64,000 bases of DNA from positions 116,646,062 to 116,710,061 of the forward strand of contig NC_134367.1 of NCBI RefSeq assembly GCF_035582795.1, in the 5' to 3' direction. Each line of letters begins with the position of its first letter. Within the stretch, counting starts at the first letter, position 1. The position numbers were made by a program, and so were the translations under genes. Positions 56,482 to 64,000 of this stretch are shown here, piece by piece. Under the pieces are notes generated by a model that saw nothing but the letters and a program-made list of their open reading frames with translations, was not told where the DNA came from and did no database searches. The DNA comes from Mycteria americana. Its lineage: Eukaryota; Chordata; Aves; Ciconiiformes; Ciconiidae.

Positions 56482-57164
56482 GTAAGTAAAACTGCTCTGG
56501 GTGAAAGATGTTCACTTCTTCAGAGGAGGCAAAGCAGAGGTGGTGACAAAGATGGATGTTTTGTGTTGCTCTTGCTGGGAAGGACAGGAGTTTTATGCAG
56601 AAAAATCATCAGCCACATCCATATTATTGAATTAAATACAGAGCTTGTTCCCTTGCCATGACATTATTAAACCCCCATGTTGTCTGTTGGGAATGGTTTG
56701 GCCCTTGGTAACACCTGAACACTTGGTGGCTGAGCCTAAAATTGTGCCAAGGACCATGTCAAAAGCAGAGACGATGGTGTCCGCATGCCTGGGATTTTCC
56801 CAGTGCTGTTCAGTGTGGAAGTACAGACGGAGATAGCTCAGGACTTGCTGCCTTTGTTGGCTGTGAGGGAAATCATAGTTTTGTGAAACAGAGGTAGAGG
56901 TGAGCCTGTGGGGCTGTCTAGCTCTTATTCTGCAAAACCCACTCCTACATCTGTCCTTTTGGAGAGATGAGCCAAACCCCAGCCCATGTGGTGTGTATCA
57001 GCAGCGTGCTGTCCAAAGCAGGGTCTCCTGTGAGCTGTGCTGCGTTCGGTGTGCTCATGTGCCAGTTGTTTTACAGCTTCCTGCTGAAAGCCTGTGGCCG
57101 ATGAACCTGTCCTGCAATGTGAGGACCCACAACATCAAGAAAATCTTCTCCCTTTTGTCTGCAG

Positions 57165-57275
57165 GAGAACACACAGCTGCAAAACAAGGTCACAGAGATG
57201 GCTGAGAAACTGGCAGCCTCTGAGAAGCTGGTGTTGGAGCTGCAGAAAGAACTCAACTGTGTTGTGAAGGACAAG
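57165..57275 (+). pseudogene. NINL: NINL-like coiled-coil block, open
   Basis: ENTQLQNKVTEMAEKLAASE to VVKDK matches human [20 protein letters not shown] to VLKDK. 37 codons, phase 0. Confidence 0.7.
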
Positions 57276-57903
57276 GTAGCCTTTCTTCCTCTGTTGTGGT
57301 TAAATAGGAACTTTTCAGGAACTCATCAAAAGATTGACTCTTTTCTATGAAATTTTGTGTATTTTGGGTCAGTTGTTGTGTCTCCCCCTCTTTGAACTCT
57401 CCTGCACATTAATGACAACCTGGAAAGAAAAAATACTGGCTTTTAATTTAGGCGTCTTGAAGTTTGAAAAAAAAGGAGGAGGAAAGTTTGCAATTGTAGA
57501 AAATTCTACAAATCTGCAGTCTTCAAGTAGGAGCTTTAGAGTTGGATTTCCAGAAAAGAAAAGCTTTCTTTTTCACAAGTATTTATGCAAAGGGTTAGTT
57601 TTAGTGTCTTCCACTCCAGCGAAGCATCTGGTAAAATGGATCTGGGGAAAGAAATGAGTCTGTGATCTTTTTAGCCAGTTTTGGAGAGCTAGCCTGCCTG
57701 TAGTTTGATGTCTCTCACACATGAAGAAAAATGTTTTTCCTCCTCTTTCTGCATCTGACCCATCCCACAGGTGTCAATAGGACACCTTCCATTGAATCTA
57801 TGGGTGTAGCACCATGACTCCAGTGATTTAGTAGAGCTTTTGCCTCTCCATTTGGAGAGGTGATAATTTCCTTGATGAGAAGTGTTTCCCTGTGCTTGTG
57901 CAG

Positions 57904-57993
57904 CTTGGCCAGATGGAGGCCCACAGCCCAGAGCTCCCAAACCACAGAGAGTGCTTTGCAGAGATTGTCCTGGAGTATGAGCGGCAGTGCCAG
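57904..57993 (+). pseudogene. NINL: NINL-like block, open
   Basis: LGQMEAHSPELPNHRECFAE then IVLEYERQCQ matches human [20 protein letters not shown] then EYELKCRDLQ. 30 codons, phase 0. Confidence 0.65.
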
Positions 57994-60166
57994 GTACGAG
58001 TGGGCAGCTCTCCAGCAACGCTGTCATGAAAATACAGCTCTCGTCAGCCCATCTGTTGGGCACTTTGGCCTGTGGGAGAGGAATGAGGCAGCCCTGATCA
58101 GAGTGCAGAGGGGGGATCCCTCTTGCCTTGCTCAGAGTCCTTCAGCAGAGGCAGGACACAGCTGTGCCCTCAGTAAAGGAGCCTGTCTCCTTGCTCCTGT
58201 AGCCCTCCATGGGTTGGTTGCCTTGCTGGGATACTGGCAGGGGGGAGTAGGGGTGGGTTGTAAATTCCTTCCTTCCTGCCACCTTGTTGCCATGGGCCAT
58301 TTTGTTTGGGAACCATGTAGCTCTGTATAAGGACAGACCACACTGGGCTCTGATGCATTTCTTCTCGAACACAAGGAGAAAGCTATTCTCCTTCTTTGGA
58401 AAGCATGTTATCAGCTAAATTCTTCTATCTTTTTGTTTTTCCCTTCCTCCTTCTTGCCCCACTTTAATAACCCCTACAAAACTTGTTGCTGCTGGACTCT
58501 GCTAGAGAGTCAAGGTGAGCCTGTCCAGGTACCTGGTGTGTGTGTGGTCCAGGCATTGGTGTTGTGTGTGTTGTATCTCCTGCAGGGTGCTGTGCTCCTG
58601 TCCAGAACTTTGGGCTCTCTGGGACATGAGCACAGCCTCTGTTTCCCTTCTCTTGTTTTTAAGTGGCTTGCGTATCTTGCATGTTGTGAGTTGCTGTGTG
58701 CTCTGTGCCTTGGCTCTGGAGTCCTGTGCTTATTGCATTGCTCATTTGTTTCCAAGTGCTATGTGTGGCTGGGGTATACCACTGAGTAGAGACAGTGACT
58801 TATCAAATCCCCCCAGAAGGGGCTGAAATCTGCATTTTCAGTAAAGCTGTTTCACGGATGCAGCAGACAGCCCCTCTTGGACCTGTAATTAAAGGCAAAC
58901 CTGCTGGAGCACTATCCAGTGCAGCATTGCTCCAGGTGGCACCAGAGGGTTGAAGATGCTCAGTGCTGCAATTTTTCCTCCCATTGAGCAGCCTCAGAGT
59001 TGTCCATGAGAATGCTAATGGATGGAGAGGTTCAGCCTTCAGGCTTCATCTGCCCCTGTGAAGGCACCTGCTCGGGTTTGTTCTTTACCCTTGTTGAATG
59101 CTGTCAGCCCCCCTCCTCCTCTGCTCTCCTGCTTAGAATGGAGATTAAACAAACTGGGTTTTGCATTTGTCTAGATCTGCTCAATAATATTTATTAATTG
59201 GGATCTTTGGAAATATCTTAGTTCATAGTCCCGTGCAGCCCATCAGTTTCCTGGGCATATGGGATATGATTTGATGTCTGCTCAAAGTGGACACTCCAGA
59301 GGGAGGCAGGATGCCTTGTACGCTTTTGCTTCCAGTACGGGATGGAGGGTGTGAAGTGAAACAAGCAGTTCCCCAGCTCCAGACACCCTCATGGAAGTGG
59401 CTCGTTGCACTGGTGTGGTGCCTCATAGTGTGGTGTTCAGCTGTGGGACTCCTTGCTGCAGGCTAATGTTGGCACTGAGATGAGATAAACTCCTGTGCTG
59501 GCCTCTGAGGGTGTCTCTGTGCTAAGCAGACAGCAGGACCTGCCTCATGCTCTGCTTCCCATGGGATCAGCACCTTCTTGCCTCACTTTATTCCTTCTGC
59601 AACCTAGAAATGTTCCTTTCCAGAGCCTTATGGGACTTGCTTCACCGTAAATCCTGCTGTTGCTTTGTCTGCATGCAGTAGCGCTTGTTGGCTAGCCCAG
59701 ATACCCACAGGAGTGTCTTGAGGATGTAAATGCAAACCTCTGGGCTGTGTGAGGGATTGTACTGAGATCACAATGTTTCTTGTGTGTTGGTTGCTAGCAA
59801 TGGTTTTGTTTAGGTCCAACCCTCCAAGGTGTCTGCAAAAGCCCCTGGTATTGTGTGTTTTTGCATGCCGGGGCAGTTGCTTGTGGCTTTTCGTGCTTTA
59901 CAGTGTCTAATGATTGTTCTTGTAATAGTGGTCGCAGTAATCTGGGCTTGTATATCTTCTCTGGCTCTTCTAAAATCTCTCATCTTTGCCTGTTTGGGAC
60001 AGAAGAAAATCCCCCTGCTTTATTCTCAGACTGTGCTGGCGAGTGGGCTCTGCTCTTCATGCTGCAAGAGACCCTGAGTACACATGGCTGCTGGGAGCTG
60101 TGGGTGCTTGGCCTCCCACAGCCATGGGGAGGTTTGTAGCCGCATTGTGACCAGTCTCTGCTTCAG
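57994..60166 (+). other. NINL: NINL-like intron, nothing else recognised
   Basis: 2.2 kb between two phase-compatible blocks. Short open frames only. Confidence 0.5.
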
Positions 60167-60263
60167 GTGCTGTGGGACCAGAATGGAGTGCTGCGGAGGG
60201 AACTGGAAAGGCTGCGTCTCCAACTACGGGAGAGCAGGGCTGAGAGAGGGCTGCCAGCAGGAG
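60167..60263 (+). pseudogene. NINL: NINL-like coiled-coil block, open
   Basis: VLWDQNGVLRRELERLRLQL matches human [20 protein letters not shown]. It ends with one spare base that fits the next block. Confidence 0.6.
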
Positions 60264-60785
60264 GTAAAATGCAGGAGGGTTCAGTGCCTCTCCAACCAGA
60301 ACAAGGTTCCTTCCGTATTGGAGTTTCCATGGGAGTGTGGGGCAGCTTGTTGTGCCTGAGCTGCTGCTGCTAGTTCTGGCACTGGGCAGCCATGGGAGGG
60401 AAGAAGGGGGTGATGGGTGGTGAGAGGAGGAGGGAGATGGAGGGAAGGAGGCTCTTCCAACTCGAGAGCTGGTGATGGTAACCTGTGGACTACGCAGCTG
60501 GGAGTGAACAGGCAGATTTTCACTGTTGAGGATGTTGAGGAAACACAATGTAATAAAGAAGAAGTAGCCCCAAACTGTGGGTTGGGAGATTCAGGCTGAG
60601 CATTAAGAATGAATTTCTGGCCCAGAGGGGTGATGCAGCCCTGGGACTGGTTGCCAGATAGATGGGGGATCTCCATCTTTTGGGGTTGTATGGACTTGAC
60701 TCAATGAAGCTGCAGCCATCCTGATCAGGACAGCCAGGCCTGCGCTGTCCTGTAGGCCTGTCCTCACAGGGCTCCTCTCTGCCAG

Positions 60786-60898
60786 TGTGCCACTCTCCCA
60801 GCCCTCTGGTTCCCACTTCTGTGTGCACAGAGACGTCGCTCTCAATGGAGCAGCTCCAAGAGCAGCTGCGGGACCTGAAGGTGCAGCTGGAAACCAAG
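60786..60898 (+). pseudogene. NINL: NINL-like coiled-coil block, open
   Basis: ETSLSMEQLQEQLRDLKVQL then ETK matches human [20 protein letters not shown] then ETK. A strong family match with a GTGAGG donor. Confidence 0.7.
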
Positions 60899-61966
60899 GT
60901 GAGGGGCGTGGGGGGAGATGACCTGACCTCTTGGCACAACTGCTTGGTAAACACCCTGCTACAGCATGGCTGATGGGGCATCTGCTCCAGGAGGGTTGCT
61001 AGAGAGTTCAGGCTGGGGAGCAGGGTGGTACCTTGTCTCTGTGATGGGGTTATTGCATGTGCTTCCCCAGCCCATCTTAGCTTGTAGGAGGGTTTGGAGC
61101 CCTCACTGGCTGGCAAAGGCTTTTGTGGAAATCTCTGTCACCTTGCAAAATGTTTGTGTGGGTCTTGCTCCTTATGGGGAACCAGAGATTAACTCTACTT
61201 AGTGTTGCTGTCGCAGTAAAACCAGCGACAGGACCAAGAGGAGAAGCAGCCAGGTGTCTCCTGAGGGTGTGGGGCGGGTATCAGAGCCCTGTCTCCCTGG
61301 GCTTGCAGCACACTTTTAACCTGCTTGTCCTAAGGTGACAGCGTGAGCCCAGCCCACCCTTTAGACTCATGTGAGTGCTCATGTGAGAGGCCTCAGTTTC
61401 CACCTTCACTCCTCCTTTTGCTCCTGAACTGAGAGATCAGGGGTGCTTGCTGGGTTTCCATTGCAGTGCTGCAAGAGTAATTCCTAAACTGCCACACAGG
61501 TGATGAACAGTTCAAGGAGCACAAAGCTGTTTGCAGATCTTCTGCCTGCTTCACAGTTCTGCCTTTGTGCTCATCAAATCCTGGAGTTTCTAGTGTTTAC
61601 AGGGGAGCTGTGGGGAGCAGCAGCTACTTATCACCATATCTTGGACAAGGGACCACTCTGCGGGGTAGAGGAAGGGTGTGAGGAGAAGGGTGTGAGGGTG
61701 GATGATGCCCTGTCCTCTCCCTTCTCTCTGGGGTCCCTTGCAAACAAAGAGAAAGGGGAGAACTGCATTGCTTGCTGGGAAGAGCTGGGACCCACCGATA
61801 TCTGCTTGTTAGAGGCTGCTGTGTGAGACTGATTATTGCCCTAAGTTCAGTAGGAACCAGAACTGTTGAGAGGGTCCAGTAGATCGATCTGAGTCAGAGC
61901 TATTGGGGGAGAGGGGAGCTCTCGGGAGCATGGTGCTAATATCCAAATCCTGTTTCCTCCCAACAG

Positions 61967-62191
61967 ATAAACTATTACGAGGAGGAAATCGAGTTAATGA
62001 GGAAAAACTTTGAGAGAGAGAGAAAGGACAGTGAGGAAAGCTTCAAGGCTGAGATGCGCAAGATGGCAGACCAGAAAAGAGACCTGGAAGAAACAGTTGC
62101 AAAGTACTGGGCTGTAATTGATAGCCTGAAAGAGCAAAAATGTGTGTGGAACCTAGAGCTGGAGGAGAAGTTTGAGATGGAGCAGGCCAGG
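61967..62191 (+). pseudogene. NINL: NINL-like coiled-coil block, open
   Basis: INYYEEEIELMRKNFERERK matches human [27 protein letters not shown] donor at 62192 is likely; the frame stays open beyond it to about 62362, so the exact end is unsure. Confidence 0.7.
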
Positions 62192-63406
62192 GTGAGACAA
62201 CAGCACACCGAAGACATTTACCATCCAGGGCAGCAGCTGGATCAGGAGGGAGAAGAGCTGAGGACACAGCGCAGGGACAGGGAGAGCCTGAGGTCTGGCA
62301 CCATTCTTTTTCTGGGGCTAAGTGGGGGACTAGGGGTGCATCTCCTGCTCGTACCAGAGTAGGTTGGGCTGAGTTCTCACAGGGCTGGAAAGCTGCTTTA
62401 ATTTGGAAGAAAATCTGGGCAGTATTGCAGGGCTGCAGCTGTTCGAAGTGAGATGTCTAAACTCCCCTTACGTGAGTGCTTTTATTTCAAGACTTTAAGT
62501 TTCTCTGCGTGTTCTACAAGGTTGTGTCAGAGGCAGTGCCCAGCAAAGTTTGTATCTCAAAACAGTGAGAGAAATAAGAGAGCCTCCATATATTTTCTTA
62601 TTATCTCTCTCTTTCTTGGTCCTTCAGCAAACCTGCCTCTACTTGCTAGATCATCACAACCTGCTGTCTTAAAAGCAGCAAAAAAATAGGTTAAATTTCT
62701 CTATATAGCCAAAACGGACTGGCTTGTGGGACAGTAAGGCTGTCATTAAATGGCTGTTCATCTTCCCTTCCTGTGCTTGTGGTGCCAGTTCTGCAACCTC
62801 TCCAGGGGCCAGAATGGCCTTGCAGAGGAGACTGGAGAGGAATTGGACAGGAAACTGTTGCCTGTCCATGCCTGTCCCCTCCTGCTTCCCAGCACACCCC
62901 ACCGCTGCCCCAAGGCTTTCCTCCTGCCTCTTCCCAGCTGTGCCTCCCTTCACTGCCTCTTGTCAGGAGCAGAGTCCCCTTCGGCAATACACAAGTGGAG
63001 GATTTTGCTAGGTCATTATCCCCATTTTAGGGCTGAGGAGCTGAGGTATGGGGTAGGTGTGGGAGAAAGGAGCTGACTTGGCTGAAATCTGTGGCAGACC
63101 AGGGGAACAAACCCAAATAACAGGAATACAAGGCATTTGAGCTCTGTTACCACCATCTCTGCTGAATGGTAGAGGGACTGGCTGTAGTGGGGAGCTTTCA
63201 GAGTTTTTGGAAAACATCTGATGGATGAGCCTTTGAGAAGCACAAAATGGTGTGGGAACTTTCTGTAACGTTTAAGTAATTACCTTGACTTTGCAACCTA
63301 AAGAAAACTTTGCATTGCCTCTCCAGCAAAAGTACGTTCTGAGGCTGGCTGAGCTTTTCAAGCTGTGTTATCAAATCCAGGTCAGCAAAATGGTTTTCAT
63401 CTTTAG

Positions 63407-63978
63407 GAAAGATGCAGAGGTTGAGCATAATCAAGAGCTGTCATGGAGTGAATGCCAGCATGAGGACAGCTGTAAGGCTTTGTTGCAGCAACATTGGTGT
63501 GAGAGGAGGTGATTTCCCAATGATAAAGGCTCCAAGGGGAGACCTTCAAGAGCAGCGTGCCCAGGAGAGGCAGCAGTGGAAGTGGAAGGAAAAGGACATG
63601 GTGTCTCTGTGGAAGAAGAAGCAGCTAAAGTTGGAAGAGAAGGCTAATGAGGAACAAGTCAAGATGTGTGAGATGCTCATTGTTGAGAAGAAAAAGCGAA
63701 AAAAAGCACCAGGATGAAATGGGAATAATGCAGAGATCATGGGGCTGAGGGCTCTGGTGTTGGAAGGGACAAGGTGTCTGGAGAGCTGCCCTCTGGGGGG
63801 AAAGGAGCAGGTCCCCAAGACTCAGATGAGCAGGTAGACCAAAATCTCCTGTTGCAACGTCAACACCAAAGGAACAGAGAAGAAATGAAAAATTGTGTGA
63901 TGGATGGACCAGTGCAGACATCTGTTGCAGACAAAGCTGAAAGCATTTGTCAAGGAGAAATGAAATCTTGATAGACAA
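63407..63978 (+). pseudogene. NINL: NIN/NINL-like large coiled-coil exon, frame-broken
   Basis: Family-like stretches occur in more than one frame: AEVEHNQELSWSECQHEDSC, then DLQEQRAQERQQWKWKEKD (compare NIN DLQEQQREEKSQWEFEKDE) and EEQVKMCEML, then HQDEMGIMQ. No single frame spans them. A conserved coiled-coil exon that has lost its frame is the simplest reading. Confidence 0.5.
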
Positions 63979-64000
63979 GGGGATGTGCTTGGGAAGGAGG

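Larger units (their letters stand above)
52353..64000 (+). pseudogene. NINL: Ninein-like gene remnant, intron-bearing, runs off the window
   Basis: Ninein-like protein is a centrosomal microtubule-anchoring coiled-coil protein with N-terminal EF-hands. Exon-sized blocks in the right order match it: 52353-52419, about 52705-52883, 53714-53866, 55252-55414, 55699-55835, 55919-56056, 56343-56481, 57165-57275, 57904-57993, 60167-60263, 60786-60898, 61967-62191 and from about 63407. The blocks from 55699 to 62191 are open and keep splice phase. Against function: no N-terminal exons, a TAA beside the EF-hand acceptor, a TGA plus frame slip in the 55252 block, and frame breaks after 63500. A unitary pseudogene is likely; a diverged working gene with sequence errors remains possible. 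NIN is the closest alternative, but INYYEEEIELMRKNFERERK fits NINL better. Confidence 0.6.

Noticed and set aside
1-64000. tRNA, rRNA, snoRNA or CRISPR-like arrays
   Set aside because: No cloverleaf with A/B boxes, no convincing C/D or H/ACA pattern and no regularly spaced repeats were found by eye.

Overview
This is a vertebrate nuclear window, most likely from a bird. It has GC-rich CpG-island promoters, compact introns with GT-AG splice sites, and a clearly recognisable antisense CR1 LINE tail at about 53.1-53.4 kb. No prokaryotic, plasmid or CRISPR features were seen. Gene names rest on exon translations compared with remembered family proteins; no search was run.

Layout. (1) 1-40.4 kb, plus strand: a complete atlastin-2 gene (ATL2), the ER-membrane dynamin-like GTPase that fuses ER tubules. 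It has a CpG-island promoter with a CRE and a TISU/YY1-type start, a 16-kb first intron, 13 constitutive coding exons joining in frame to a 576-residue protein, and an alternative C-terminus made from a 15-nt microexon plus a separate terminal exon. The acceptor region of the ordinary last exon is tandemly duplicated. About 12.5-17.4 kb, inside intron 1, has strand composition opposite to the rest of the gene. (2) 40.4-43.3 kb: convergent intergenic DNA with a probable old solo-LTR fossil. (3) 43.3-50.9 kb, minus strand: a complete 12-exon EIF4A3 gene (DEAD-box core of the exon junction complex, 412 residues), with a CpG-island promoter carrying three exact NRF1-type palindromes. (4) 51.15-51.23 kb: a 74-bp near-perfect spacerless palindrome. 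(5) 52.3-64.0 kb, plus strand: the remains of a ninein-like gene (NINL). Several coiled-coil exons are open and phase-compatible, but the N-terminal exons are not found and other exons carry in-frame stops or frame breaks, so this looks like an intron-bearing gene that is decaying or badly assembled.

The genes do not form a functional unit. ATL2 and EIF4A3 converge tail to tail, while EIF4A3 and the NINL remnant diverge from a shared GC-rich interval. In human, as I recall, the three genes lie on different chromosomes, so the order here is a synteny point to verify. I found no convincing new biological system. The strongest leads are the palindrome, the duplicated ATL2 splice acceptor, the composition flip in ATL2 intron 1 and the mosaic state of NINL.
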